Positions 1 to 8,691 of a stretch of DNA of 34,369 nucleotides are shown here, piece after piece (the stretch's first letter is position 1; the number at the start of each line of letters is the position of its first letter). Made by a program: the position numbers and the translations under genes. The notes below the pieces were generated by a model. The model saw only the letters and a list, made by a program, of their open reading frames with translations. It ran no database searches and was not told where the DNA came from. This stretch comes from Bacteroidales bacterium. GTDB lineage: Bacteria; Bacteroidota; Bacteroidia; Bacteroidales; UBA932. The stretch is taken from contig JAFROJ010000010.1 of the NCBI GenBank assembly GCA_017429765.1, positions 1 to 34,369 of the forward strand, given 5' to 3'.

Positions 1-2801
1 ACGCCGCCATCATGGAGGCCCAGTTGCTGATGCTCGGATCCCAGAATATTCTCAACCCCGCCAACGGGACCCCTATCACCGTGCCTTCCCAGGACATGGT
101 TCTCGGTCTCTACTACATCACCAAGATCAGGCCCGGCGCCAAGGGAGAGGGGATGAGTTTCTACGGGCCGGAGGAGGTCATCGTGGCCTACAACGAGAAG
201 GCCATCGACATGCACGCCAAGATCGGCGTGAGGCTCCCTGTCGACAAGAGGGATCCCTCCAAAGGTGAGCGTCTTGTCCAGACGACAGCCGGACGAGTCA
301 TTGTCAACCAATATGTTCCCGAGGAGGTTCCCTATGTCAACGAGGTGCTTGGAAAGAAGCCTCTGCGCAAGATCATCACCGAAGTCATCAAGAACACCGG
401 TGTGACCCGCACGGCCCAGTTCCTCGACGACATAAAGAACCTTGGTTATGACCAGGCTTTCCGCGCCGGTATCTCCTTCAACCTTGGGGACGTTATCATT
501 CCCGCCGAGAAATCAGAGCTCATCGAGAAGGGTTACAAGCAGGTCGAGGAGGTCAAGAACAACTACGCAATGGGTTTCATAACCAACAACGAGCGTTACA
601 ACAAGGTCATCGACCTCTGGACAGCCATCGACAACAGGCTCACCGGCATAGTCGAGAAGCAGATCTCCGCTGACCAGCAGGGCTTCAACCCGGTGTTCAT
701 GATGTTGGATTCCGGAGCCCGCGGCTCGACTCAGCAGATCAAGCAGCTTTGCGGCATGCGAGGCCTCATGGCCAAGCCGCAGAAATCCGGAGCCTCCGGA
801 GCCGAGATCATCGAGAACCCTATCATCTCCAACCTTAAGGAGGGAATGACGGTGCTCGAGTACTTCATCTCGACCCACGGCGCCCGTAAGGGTCTTGCCG
901 ACACCGCCCTCAAGACAGCTGACGCTGGTTACCTCACCAGCCGTCTGGTCGACGTCTCCCACGACGTGATCATCACGGAGGAGGACTGCGGCACCCTGAG
1001 AGGCCTTATCGCCACCGCCATCAAGAACAAGGACGAGATCGTCGAGTCACTCGGAGAGAGGATTCTCGGACGCACCTCCGTCCATGACATCTTCAACCCG
1101 CTGAACGGCGAGCTCATCATCAAGGCCGGCGAGGAGATCCGCGAGGACACCGCCGCCCTGATCGATTCCCTCCCGATCGAGCAGGTCGAGATCCGTTCGG
1201 TCCTCACCTGCGAGTCCCGCAAGGGCGTCTGCGCAAAGTGCTACGGACGCAACCTCGCGACAAGCAGGATGGTCGAGAAGGGCGAGGTCGTCGGCGTTAT
1301 CGCCGCCCAGTCCATCGGAGAGCCCGGAACACAGCTGACCCTCCGTACATTCCACGTCGGTGGAACGGCGTCCAGCACGGCCGCCGACTCCTCCATCGAG
1401 TCGAAGTACGACGGAAAGGTCGTGTTCGAGGAGCTCAGGACCATCCAGAAGGTCGGAGAGGACGGTGAGGTCCAGGACATCGTCGTCAGCCGCATGACCG
1501 AGGTCAGCATCATCGACGAGAACACCGGCATCACCTATTCCCACTACGACGTTCCTTACGGCTCAAGGCTGTACTTCAAGGACGGGGACAAGATCAAGAG
1601 GGGCGACCTTCTCTGCGAGTGGGATCCTTACAACGCCACGACCATCGTCGAGACCGCCGGTACGGTCCGTTTCGACAACCTCATCGAGGGTGTCACCTAC
1701 CGTGAGGAGATCTCCGACGAGTTTGCGATCAATAAGGACAAGGTCATCATCGAGGCCAAGGACAAGACACGCAACCCGTCTATCATCATCCTCGACGCCG
1801 ATGGTAATCAGCTCAAGCAGTACAACTTGCCTGTGGGCGCCCACATCATCCCGAACAACGGCGACAGTGTGAGTGTCGGTGACGTGATCATCAAGATCCC
1901 ACGCGCCATCGGTAAGTCCAGCGATATCACCGGAGGTCTGCCCAGGGTCACCGAGCTGTTCGAGGCCAGGACCCCTTCCGCTCCCGCCATTCTTTCCGAG
2001 ATCAACGGAGAGGTGCTCATGGGTAAGGTCAAGAGGGGCAACCGCGAGATCATCGTCAAGAACAAGGCCGGTTTCGAGAAGCACTATCTCGTGCCCACGA
2101 CCAAGCAGATCCTCGTGCAGGAGAACGACTACGTCAAGGCCGGCACCAAGCTGTCCGACGGAGGAATATCCCCGACCGACATCCTCAACATCCTCGGACC
2201 CGTCAAGGCCCAGGACTACATCGTCAACGAGGTTCAGGCCGTTTACCGCTTGCATGGTGTGAAGATCAACGACAAGCACTTCGAGATCATCGTGCGCCAG
2301 ATGATGCGCAAGGTCCAGATCACGGATCCCGGCGACACCGAGTTCCTCCACGAGGAGCTGGTGGACAAGTGGGATTTCATGGACACCAACGACCGCATCT
2401 TCGGCAAGTCCTATGTGCTTGATCCGGGCGACAGCCAGAAGTACATGCAAGGCGACATCGTCGATCCTCGCGACATGAGGAACGAGAACTCGTCGCTGGA
2501 GCGTCAGGGTCTCAAGACAATGGTCACCCGCGACGCGAAGCCGGCCACGGCCAAGCTCGTGCTTCAGGGTATCACCAGGGCCGCTCTCCGCACCAACAGC
2601 TTCATCTCCGCGGCCTCCTTCCAGGAGACCACCAAGGTGCTCAGCGAGGCCGCCATCAGGGGTCGCGTCGACTACCTCGAGGGCCTCAAGGAGAACGTCA
2701 TCTGCGGTCACCTCATCCCGGCCGGAACAGGCCAGAAGGAGTTCCAGGACATCCTGGTCGGCCGCAAGGACGAGTACGAGGCTCAGATGAGCGAACTCTA
2801 G
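1..2801 (+). CDS. rpoC: DNA-directed RNA polymerase subunit beta' (RpoC), 5'-truncated by window edge
   Basis: Largest subunit of RNA polymerase; the 932 C-terminal residues are present. The frame is open from base 1 (bases 1-2 finish an Asn codon) and begins just after the place where the catalytic Mg-binding NADFDGD motif belongs, so that motif lies just outside the window. Visible landmarks: the '[18 protein letters not shown]' segment; the trigger-loop/bridge-helix stretch '[16 protein letters not shown]' near nt 870-920; and the second zinc site, with one Cys in 'EDCGT' (nt ~987) and three in '[11 protein letters not shown]' (nt ~1209-1241). The segment '[19 protein letters not shown]' is longer than in E. 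coli and has the form usual in Bacteroidota. The stop is TAG at 2799-2801, and a hairpin terminator follows. Housekeeping codon use, no frameshift seen. In this phylum rpoB normally lies directly upstream. Confidence 0.98.
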   Translation, partial: AAIMEAQLLMLGSQNILNPANGTPITVPSQDMVLGLYYITKIRPGAKGEGMSFYGPEEVIVAYNEKAIDMHAKIGVRLPVDKRDPSKGERLVQTTAGRVIVNQYVPEEVPYVNEVLGKKPLRKIITEVIKNTGVTRTAQFLDDIKNLGYDQAFRAGISFNLGDVIIPAEKSELIEKGYKQVEEVKNNYAMGFITNNERYNKVIDLWTAIDNRLTGIVEKQISADQQGFNPVFMMLDSGARGSTQQIKQLCGMRGLMAKPQKSGASGAEIIENPIISNLKEGMTVLEYFISTHGARKGLADTALKTADAGYLTSRLVDVSHDVIITEEDCGTLRGLIATAIKNKDEIVESLGERILGRTSVHDIFNPLNGELIIKAGEEIREDTAALIDSLPIEQVEIRSVLTCESRKGVCAKCYGRNLATSRMVEKGEVVGVIAAQSIGEPGTQLTLRTFHVGGTASSTAADSSIESKYDGKVVFEELRTIQKVGEDGEVQDIVVSRMTEVSIIDENTGITYSHYDVPYGSRLYFKDGDKIKRGDLLCEWDPYNATTIVETAGTVRFDNLIEGVTYREEISDEFAINKDKVIIEAKDKTRNPSIIILDADGNQLKQYNLPVGAHIIPNNGDSVSVGDVIIKIPRAIGKSSDITGGLPRVTELFEARTPSAPAILSEINGEVLMGKVKRGNREIIVKNKAGFEKHYLVPTTKQILVQENDYVKAGTKLSDGGISPTDILNILGPVKAQDYIVNEVQAVYRLHGVKINDKHFEIIVRQMMRKVQITDPGDTEFLHEELVDKWDFMDTNDRIFGKSYVLDPGDSQKYMQGDIVDPRDMRNENSSLERQGLKTMVTRDAKPATAKLVLQGITRAALRTNSFISAASFQETTKVLSEAAIRGRVDYLEGLKENVICGHLIPAGTGQKEFQDILVGRKDEYEAQMSEL

Positions 2802-2814
2802 AACAACCGTCATG

Positions 2815-2850
2815 AAAAAAGATCCGGCTCTTGAAAGGCCGGATTTTTTT
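2815..2850 (+). terminator. Intrinsic terminator after rpoC
   Basis: Stem ATCCGGC (2822-2828) pairs with GCCGGAT (2838-2844) around a 9-base loop. It is preceded by A6 (2815-2820) and followed by T7 (2844-2850), so the stem can extend through A-T pairs. It starts 14 bases after the rpoC stop. The flanking A and T runs make it potentially bidirectional. Its loop and T run merge with the putative mtlA promoter. Confidence 0.85.
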
Positions 2851-2860
2851 CATATATTTA
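2830..2860 (+). promoter_or_regulatory. Putative mtlA-ptsHI promoter embedded in the rpoC terminator
   Basis: TATATTTA (2853-2860) resembles the Bacteroidota -7 element TAnnTTTG. CTTG (2830-2833), one base off the -33 TTTG, lies 19 bases upstream, inside the terminator loop. A start about 4-6 bases after the -7 element falls at or next to the ATG at 2866, which suggests a leaderless or nearly leaderless mRNA. Motif match only. Confidence 0.5.
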
Positions 2861-2865
2861 CGAAT

Positions 2866-4629
2866 ATGAAAGAAAGGATACAGCGGTTCGGGCGGAGCCT
2901 GAGCGCGATGGTGATGCCGAACATCGGCGCCTTCATAGCGTGGGGACTGATCACCGCGTTGTTCATACCGGGAGGATGGTACCCCAACGAGAGTCTCGCC
3001 AAGCTGGTCTCCCCCATGCTGAAATACCTCCTTCCCACCCTGATAGCGTTCACGGCGGGAAAGAACGTCGGAGGTTACCGCGGAGGGGTGGCGGGAACTG
3101 TGGCCGCCATGGGCGTGATAATCGGGACTGAGACCCCCATGTTCCTCGGGGCCATGATCATGGGCCCCATAGCCGGCTGGTGCGTCAAGCGATTCGACAA
3201 ACTGGTCGAGGGGAAGGTCAAGGCCGGCTTCGAGATGCTTGTGGACAACTTCTCCCTGGGGATCATCGCCATGCTCCTCTCGATCACCGGGTATCTCCTT
3301 ATCGGGAACGTGGTCGACCACCTGACCAACCTCCTGAGCTCCGGTGTCGACTGGATGCTTGCCCACAAGATGAATCCCCTCCTGGCAGTGCTGGTCGATC
3401 CCGCCAAGGTCCTGTTCCTCAACAACGCCGTCAACCACGGCATCATGACCCCTCTGGGGATCCAGCAGGCGGCCGAGATGGGCCAGTCCATGCTATTCCT
3501 TGTCGACCCCAATCCAGGGCCGGGCCTGGGCATCCTGCTCGCCTGCTGGGCCTTCGGCAAGGGGATGACAAGAGACTCGGCCCCGGGCGCCGTCGTGATC
3601 CAGCTGTTCGGAGGAATCCACGAGATCTATTTCCCCTACGTCCTCGCGAGGCCTATCCTCCTCCTGGCCGTGATGCTGGGGAATATCTTCTCGCTTCTCT
3701 TCTTCACCATCACAGGGTTCGGGCTGGTGGCCCCGGCGTCCCCCGGGAGCATCATCTCGATCATATTGATGTCCCCTAAAGGCAGGCTATTCATAGGAAT
3801 ATTGGGAGTTATTATCGGGACAGCAGTGTCCTTCCTCCTGGCTATCCCTATGGTCAAGGCCAGGCCTGATTTCCAAGGCGAGGAAGAGTCCCCTGCCAAA
3901 CCCGAGACCCCCGGGGAGGCTCTCCCGGCCCTCCGCGGCGACATAAGGAAGATCGTTTTCGCGTGCGACGCTGGAATGGGTTCCAGCGCGTTGGGCGCCA
4001 CCCGCTTCAAGGCTAAACTCCTTAAAAACGGCATCGAGGGGATCACCTGTGTGAACTCCGCCGTCGACACTATCCCCCCTGACGCTGACATCGTGGTCTG
4101 CCAGAGCGTCCTGGCCGGAAGAATCCGCGGCCACGAGGTCGTCCAGATCACCAATTTCATCTCCGACCCCGCCCTCGACACCCTGGTAGAGCGGCTGAAA
4201 GCGCCTCAAACCCCTGTGCTCAGTGTCAGGAATATCCTCACCGGGCTGCCGTCAGAGAGCAAGGAGGAGGCCATCCTCCGTGCGGGAAGGATTCTTGAGG
4301 AGAATGGCTATGTCGAGAAGGGTTACGCCGAGTCGATGCTGGAGAGGGAAAGGCTGACCACCACCTACATGGGGATGGGAGTGGCCATCCCGCACGGGAC
4401 ATCGGAAGCTAAAGGCAAGGTGAAAAGCAGCGGAATTTCCGTCCTTCAATATCCGGAAGGCATTGATTTCGAGGACGAGAAGGCCTATCTGGTGATAGGG
4501 ATAGCCGGCAAGGGAGACGAGCATCTCGACCTTCTCGCCAAAGTCTCCGGAGCCCTGGAAGACGAGGAGACCCTCGACTTCCTGTCCCACACCGAGGACA
4601 GCTCAGGAATATTCGAGAAACTGAAATGA
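2866..4629 (+). CDS. mtlA: PTS mannitol transporter subunit EIICBA
   Basis: Membrane permease that takes up mannitol and phosphorylates it to mannitol-1-phosphate using phosphate relayed from EI and HPr. It has 587 residues. The EIIC membrane domain (about 1-335) begins with the MtlA-typical 'MVMPNIGAFIAWGLITALF' and includes 'NPGPGLGILLA' and 'GGIHEIYFPYV'. EIIB (about 360-450) has the phosphocysteine loop 'ACDAGMGSS' with Cys367. EIIA (about 455-587) has the phosphohistidine His510 in 'VAIPHGT'. E. coli MtlA is 637 residues with the same order. I start at 2866, not at the in-frame ATG at 2812: the extra 18 residues would be encoded by the terminator, and homologues align from 'MKERIQRFGRS'. 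It ends 1 base before ptsH. No mannitol-1-phosphate dehydrogenase gene is visible in the window. Mannitol is inferred from resemblance to MtlA; another hexitol is possible. Confidence 0.93.
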   Translation: MKERIQRFGRSLSAMVMPNIGAFIAWGLITALFIPGGWYPNESLAKLVSPMLKYLLPTLIAFTAGKNVGGYRGGVAGTVAAMGVIIGTETPMFLGAMIMGPIAGWCVKRFDKLVEGKVKAGFEMLVDNFSLGIIAMLLSITGYLLIGNVVDHLTNLLSSGVDWMLAHKMNPLLAVLVDPAKVLFLNNAVNHGIMTPLGIQQAAEMGQSMLFLVDPNPGPGLGILLACWAFGKGMTRDSAPGAVVIQLFGGIHEIYFPYVLARPILLLAVMLGNIFSLLFFTITGFGLVAPASPGSIISIILMSPKGRLFIGILGVIIGTAVSFLLAIPMVKARPDFQGEEESPAKPETPGEALPALRGDIRKIVFACDAGMGSSALGATRFKAKLLKNGIEGITCVNSAVDTIPPDADIVVCQSVLAGRIRGHEVVQITNFISDPALDTLVERLKAPQTPVLSVRNILTGLPSESKEEAILRAGRILEENGYVEKGYAESMLERERLTTTYMGMGVAIPHGTSEAKGKVKSSGISVLQYPEGIDFEDEKAYLVIGIAGKGDEHLDLLAKVSGALEDEETLDFLSHTEDSSGIFEKLK

Positions 4630-4630
4630 G

Positions 4631-4894
4631 ATGATAGCCAAGAAAACCACCATCAAGGCTCCCGAAGGCCTTCACGCCCGGCCCGCGGGAGAGCTGGTCA
4701 AGCTCGCCAAATCTTTCCCCGGCACCAAGACACTGATCTCCAACGGGGCACGGGAGGTCAGCGCCGCCAGCGTCCTGTCCATCCTCAGCCTGGCTCTTAA
4801 GAAAGGGACAGAGGTGGAAGTGAAGGCCGAAGGACCCGACGAGGAAAGCGCGGTCAACGCTCTGGCCGGTTTTCTGGACAGCCTGGAAGGATAG
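4631..4894 (+). CDS. ptsH: PTS phosphocarrier protein HPr
   Basis: Small cytoplasmic phosphocarrier, 87 residues, that passes phosphate from enzyme I to EIIA. His15 sits in the active-site motif 'EGLHARPA'. The regulatory-site region reads 'SAASVLSILSLAL': Ser47 aligns with the Ser46 phosphorylated by HPr kinase in Gram-positives, but the usual preceding Lys is Ala, so regulation there is uncertain. It starts 1 base after the mtlA stop and ends 2 bases before ptsI, so the three are almost certainly co-transcribed. Length is normal for the family. Confidence 0.95.
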   Translation: MIAKKTTIKAPEGLHARPAGELVKLAKSFPGTKTLISNGAREVSAASVLSILSLALKKGTEVEVKAEGPDEESAVNALAGFLDSLEG

Positions 4895-4896
4895 CT

Positions 4897-6417
4897 ATGG
4901 AAGGAAGGTTCGCGACAGGAAAAGCGTGGATCCTTGACCGCGGCTCCGGCTCCGGGCGAGGAAGCGGAAGGACTCTTGAGGAAGCCTTTGACCTTGAAAG
5001 CGAAAGGTTGAAGGCCTTCATCGAGGACAGTCCTGTCCCTGAGGTGTTCTCAGCCCATCTGGAAATGCTTGAGGATCAGTTGCTTCGCGACACCATTCTG
5101 AGAAATGTGTCGGGAGGCATGGTACCCGTCGACGCTGTGATTGCCGCGGAGGACGAGATCATGGGACTGTTCCTGGGAATCGATGACGAGTACCTGCGTT
5201 CCAGGGTTGACGATGTCCGGGATGTCTGCCAAGGCCTGATTGACTGCCTTGAAGGAGCATCCCCAAACTCCTATGAGAGCCTTCCGCCAGACGCCGTGGT
5301 TGTCGCCGAGGAACTGTTCCCCTCCGACACAGCCATGATGGATCTTGATAAGGTGAAAGCGTTCGTGACAGCCAAAGGCAGCCCCACCAGCCACGTCCGC
5401 GTCATAGCCCGGAGCCGGGGCATTCCAGCCGTCACCGGGGCTGACATCAGCGGGATCAGAAGCGGGGATCTCCTGCTGGTCGACGAGGCCAACGGGACAG
5501 TCGAGGTCAACCCGACTGAGGAACGGCTAGAGGCGGTACGCTCAATGAATAGGGGCGTCAGCGTTTTCCCGGAAGAGGCCAGGCGGGCGGTACTGGACTC
5601 TGGCGTGAAGGTTCTCGGTAACGCCGGATCTATCAAGGAGATAGAGGCCGTGATCGGCGCCGGGGCGGAGGGGATCGGTCTGTTCAGGACAGAATTCCTC
5701 TTTCTCGGAAGCGACAACCTCCCCTCCGAGGAAGAGCAGTATCAAATCTACAAAAAGGCCGTGGAGGCCTGCCAGGGCCGCCCTCTCACCATAAGGACCA
5801 TGGACATAGGCGGCGACAAGACCGTCCCCTGCCTGAATCTGCCTAAGGAGGACAATCCCTTCCTTGGGATGAGGGGCATAAGGCTCTCACTCTCAATGCC
5901 GGAGCTCTTCAAGGAGCAGATCCGGGCGATCCTGAGGGCCAGTGCCCTCGGCAAGGTCAGGATCATGCTCCCGATGGTCTCCCGGGTGAGCGAGGTCATC
6001 CAGGCCAAGGCACTCGTGAAAGAGTGCGAGGCCTCTCTTGAAGCCTCGGGTACAGCCTTCGGAAAGAACATAGAGATAGGGGTGATGATCGAGACCCCGG
6101 CCGCGGCTTTCGTGGCCGACCTCCTGGCTTGTGAGACAGACTTTTTCAGCGTCGGGACCAACGACCTCACCCAGTACGTGATGGCGGCCGACAGGGGCAA
6201 CGCCTCCGTCTCCTACCTTCTCGACCCTCTGGACGACGCGATGATCCAGGCCTTGAGAATAGTGTTCAAGGCTGCCCGGGAGAAGGGTGTCCCGGCGGGT
6301 GTTTGCGGAGAGGCGGCCTCGGAGCCCAAGGTCGCCCCGGTCCTTTGCGAGATGGGCGCTGACAGCCTGAGCCTCGGATCCCCCGCCCTCATCGGGGAGC
6401 TTAAGGGAAGCGATTGA
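4897..6417 (+). CDS. ptsI: PEP-protein phosphotransferase (enzyme I), short form
   Basis: Cytoplasmic first enzyme of the PTS, which autophosphorylates from phosphoenolpyruvate and passes phosphate to HPr. It has 506 residues against about 570 usually. The N-terminal HPr-binding and phosphohistidine domains come first, with the active His166 in 'SPTSHVRVIARSRGIPAVTG'. The PEP-binding TIM barrel follows, with 'GIGLFRTEFLF', 'TMDIGGDKT' and catalytic Cys470 in 'GVCGEAASE'. The protein starts at 'FATGKAWIL', without the usual 'GIxxSPGIA' opening. It ends soon after 'LSLGSPALIGELK', losing the C-terminal helix region. All catalytic residues I can recognise are present. A purine-rich AAGGA lies 5-9 bases before the ATG. 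Last gene of the mtlA-ptsH-ptsI operon; 15 bases separate it from the convergent neighbour. Confidence 0.94.
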   Translation: MEGRFATGKAWILDRGSGSGRGSGRTLEEAFDLESERLKAFIEDSPVPEVFSAHLEMLEDQLLRDTILRNVSGGMVPVDAVIAAEDEIMGLFLGIDDEYLRSRVDDVRDVCQGLIDCLEGASPNSYESLPPDAVVVAEELFPSDTAMMDLDKVKAFVTAKGSPTSHVRVIARSRGIPAVTGADISGIRSGDLLLVDEANGTVEVNPTEERLEAVRSMNRGVSVFPEEARRAVLDSGVKVLGNAGSIKEIEAVIGAGAEGIGLFRTEFLFLGSDNLPSEEEQYQIYKKAVEACQGRPLTIRTMDIGGDKTVPCLNLPKEDNPFLGMRGIRLSLSMPELFKEQIRAILRASALGKVRIMLPMVSRVSEVIQAKALVKECEASLEASGTAFGKNIEIGVMIETPAAAFVADLLACETDFFSVGTNDLTQYVMAADRGNASVSYLLDPLDDAMIQALRIVFKAAREKGVPAGVCGEAASEPKVAPVLCEMGADSLSLGSPALIGELKGSD

Positions 6418-6432
6418 ATATCACAGGGTTAA

Positions 6433-8613
6433 CTATCGAACCTCCAAAGAGAAACCTTCGGGCAGATCAGCCTCGTATTCCATATTCGCCGGAAGCTTGA
6501 TTGAGACTACCTTCCGGTCACTCGTGTTCTCGAAACTGACCGTTATCGTCCCGCGTATGGTGGGCAGTGTCATCTCGGCCCGCTCAAGAGTTCCGGGTCG
6601 GGGGGCTATCCGGACTTTCGCGAAACCGGGCTCCACCGGGGTCACGCCCATGAGTTTGAACGGGATGATGTTCCCGGGCGCCGCGCCCCAGAGATGGTTC
6701 CAGTCCTGATTGGGCTTAAATGAGTCGTCCCAGGCCTCCAAAGTTATGGTCGAGCCCACCCGGAGCATGTTGTACCAGCTCCTTAAAGACTTGTCAGTCA
6801 TTAGCTTAAGCGCCTCATCTCCGGCTCCCCCGTCGTAGAGAGCCTCAAGAAGGAACTGGGATCCGTAGACGCTGCACGCCATCCCCTTGGAGACAATATA
6901 TTCAGTGACAGGCTTCACATACTTGTCCGGCACGAGCCCGAAGAGCAGGGCGAACATGTTGGAATGGAGCGAGGAGTGGTCAGTCCCCGGACCGTCGATG
7001 TAGCGGCGACGCCTCTTGTCAAGGAAGGTCTTGTTGAAGGCGGCCTTCAATCTCTCGGCCCTGGCATTCAACTCGGCCTCGTCCGACTTCCGGCCTGTCA
7101 CGCCGGCGGCCTTCCCCATCAGGACCAGAGCCCTGAAGGCGTAGGCGTTCACCACCGCGTTGTAGTCGGTGTAGACGAAGCCGTCATCCTCCCCGCCGTA
7201 GCCTGGAGCCAGGCCCAGGGAGCCCGAGTGCGGCCAATCCACGATGTCACGGATCTTATCTTTCCTGTTGATAGAGGCCAAGAACGCGGGATCCTGCTCC
7301 TTTATCGTGGTGCTGATCAGGCCGTTAGACTCTGTCAGGCTCTCAAGGCAATGTTCCCGGAGAACATCATACCGACTCTCCAGAAGACGCTTGTCACCCG
7401 TGAAAAGATAGTCGTTCCACGCCATCAGGACCGACTGGAGAATCCATTCCGTCGGCCAGGTCGGATGGTCGAGGAGGTACTCTATGGTACGGCGTGAGAG
7501 AGTGTATTCCCTGTCCGCCCCGTAATGGCAGAGCTGGCTGATCAGGGCGTCGGCCTCATAGGGAATCCTCTCCCTGTCACCGTCCACGAAGAGTCCGGTG
7601 AACGACGTGGCCTTCACCGAATAACGGCAAAGCGACCAGATCCTGTTAAGAAGATCGTCCGCGCAGGAGAATGACGCTGCCTCTGTATCGAAAGGATAGT
7701 TCACTACAATCCTGGTCACGTCCCAAGGCGTAAGATGCTTCGAATAACCCTCGATCTCACAATAACGGAAAGGCATCACCTCCCCGATGTAATCCGGCAT
7801 CTTCACGGCGTCCCGGCCGGTGTTCCTCTTGTCCGGCGGGATAATTATTGAGTAAGAGTTGGTTCCCTTCGACAATGGAATGGTGAACATCCGGTAGCGG
7901 ACGGTGGTTGTAGGGTTCCTGAGAACGCCCCCGTCCTCGACCCGTTCGCCCAGATGCACCCTGACGGTGTCCCGTCCCGTCTCCGAATAGAGCCTCAGGC
8001 GTAACTGCCCGAAAGCGTCCCTGCCGAAATCGTAAAGATAAGAGCCGTCCCCCGTACGGGAAACGACAGTGGTGAAAATGTCCTCCTTCACCAAGGGATA
8101 TGAAGGGGTTGCGTATTCATCGAGGCTCGCTGCAGTGAGGAACGATTTGATCTCGGACCAGTCGCTCTCCCCGCCGGTGTCGGTCTTGACCTTGACCCTC
8201 CAGTGATAGACCTTCGAAGGTTCCAGCGGGCTTCCTGAATATGGCACCGCGACGGAGCTCCCGTCCTCCACCCAGCCGCTGTCCCACTTGTCCCCGACAA
8301 GGTTCATCGCCGCCTCTTCCGACTCGGAGAGGATCACCCTCCACGCGGTCTGCCTGGCGGGATAGGTTCCGGGTACAATCCAGCCGAAGGTAGGGCGGGA
8401 GGAGGCGACCGCCACTGTCTGGAAATCCCCTTTTACCTCACCCAAGTCACTCAGTGTCAGGCTGGTGGCATATCCCCAGGACCAAACCTTCTGGGTGTGC
8501 TCCACCATGTCCGTCATCAGGCCTGACGGCCTGTGATCCTGTCCGTGGGCGACCGAGGGCAGAATCAACGCCAGGGCCGCGGACAAGCGTAATAGAAGTG
8601 AAACCCGTCTCAT
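6433..8613 (-). CDS. Exported GH78-like alpha-L-rhamnosidase
   Basis: Probable periplasmic or secreted enzyme removing terminal alpha-L-rhamnose; 726 residues. Residues 1-25 are a signal peptide (Arg-rich start, Leu/Ala core, 'AHGQ' end). A fibronectin-like region 'VYHWRVKVKTDTGGESDWSE' near 145-165 is typical of the GH78 N-terminus. It is followed by a jelly-roll domain, the alpha/alpha barrel and a C-terminal beta-sandwich. The barrel has the family's acidic motif 'DGDRERIPYEAD' (Asp344, Asp346, Glu348) and late 'EAWDDSFKPNQDWNHLWGAAPG'. I start at 8613 because the 12 residues upstream overlap the divergent promoter region and precede a clean signal peptide. It faces the GH106 gene across a 78-base divergent promoter region. 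Family is fairly sure; rhamnose specificity is inferred, and related unsaturated-uronide or other hydrolases cannot be excluded. Confidence 0.85.
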   Translation of the reverse strand: MRRVSLLLRLSAALALILPSVAHGQDHRPSGLMTDMVEHTQKVWSWGYATSLTLSDLGEVKGDFQTVAVASSRPTFGWIVPGTYPARQTAWRVILSESEEAAMNLVGDKWDSGWVEDGSSVAVPYSGSPLEPSKVYHWRVKVKTDTGGESDWSEIKSFLTAASLDEYATPSYPLVKEDIFTTVVSRTGDGSYLYDFGRDAFGQLRLRLYSETGRDTVRVHLGERVEDGGVLRNPTTTVRYRMFTIPLSKGTNSYSIIIPPDKRNTGRDAVKMPDYIGEVMPFRYCEIEGYSKHLTPWDVTRIVVNYPFDTEAASFSCADDLLNRIWSLCRYSVKATSFTGLFVDGDRERIPYEADALISQLCHYGADREYTLSRRTIEYLLDHPTWPTEWILQSVLMAWNDYLFTGDKRLLESRYDVLREHCLESLTESNGLISTTIKEQDPAFLASINRKDKIRDIVDWPHSGSLGLAPGYGGEDDGFVYTDYNAVVNAYAFRALVLMGKAAGVTGRKSDEAELNARAERLKAAFNKTFLDKRRRRYIDGPGTDHSSLHSNMFALLFGLVPDKYVKPVTEYIVSKGMACSVYGSQFLLEALYDGGAGDEALKLMTDKSLRSWYNMLRVGSTITLEAWDDSFKPNQDWNHLWGAAPGNIIPFKLMGVTPVEPGFAKVRIAPRPGTLERAEMTLPTIRGTITVSFENTSDRKVVSIKLPANMEYEADLPEGFSLEVR

Positions 8614-8632
8614 TTCTCTTGTTCTTTGAATT

Positions 8633-8640
8633 ATAAATAT
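8633..8640 (-). promoter_or_regulatory. Putative -7 element for the GH78-like gene
   Basis: Read on the minus strand it is TATATTTA, a variant of TAnnTTTG, about 20 bases before the ATG at 8613. No clear -33 TTTG is found at the expected distance. Confidence 0.4.
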
Positions 8641-8663
8641 AATAAACATCCCTCGGAATTCGC

Positions 8664-8671
8664 TATATTTA
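8664..8671 (+). promoter_or_regulatory. Putative -7 element for the GH106-like gene
   Basis: TATATTTA, 20 bases before the ATG at 8692. It is the same octamer as on the opposite strand at 8633-8640, so the two rhamnosidase genes may be fired in parallel. No clear -33 element. Confidence 0.4.
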
Positions 8672-8691
8672 CAAGACTAAAACAGATCTCC

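Noticed and set aside
2812-2865. Earlier ATG for mtlA
   Set aside because: It would place coding sequence in the rpoC terminator and the -7 element. MtlA homology starts at 2866.
6418-6432. Possible terminator between ptsI and the GH78-like gene
   Set aside because: Only a 4-5 base imperfect stem and no T run in the 15-base gap.
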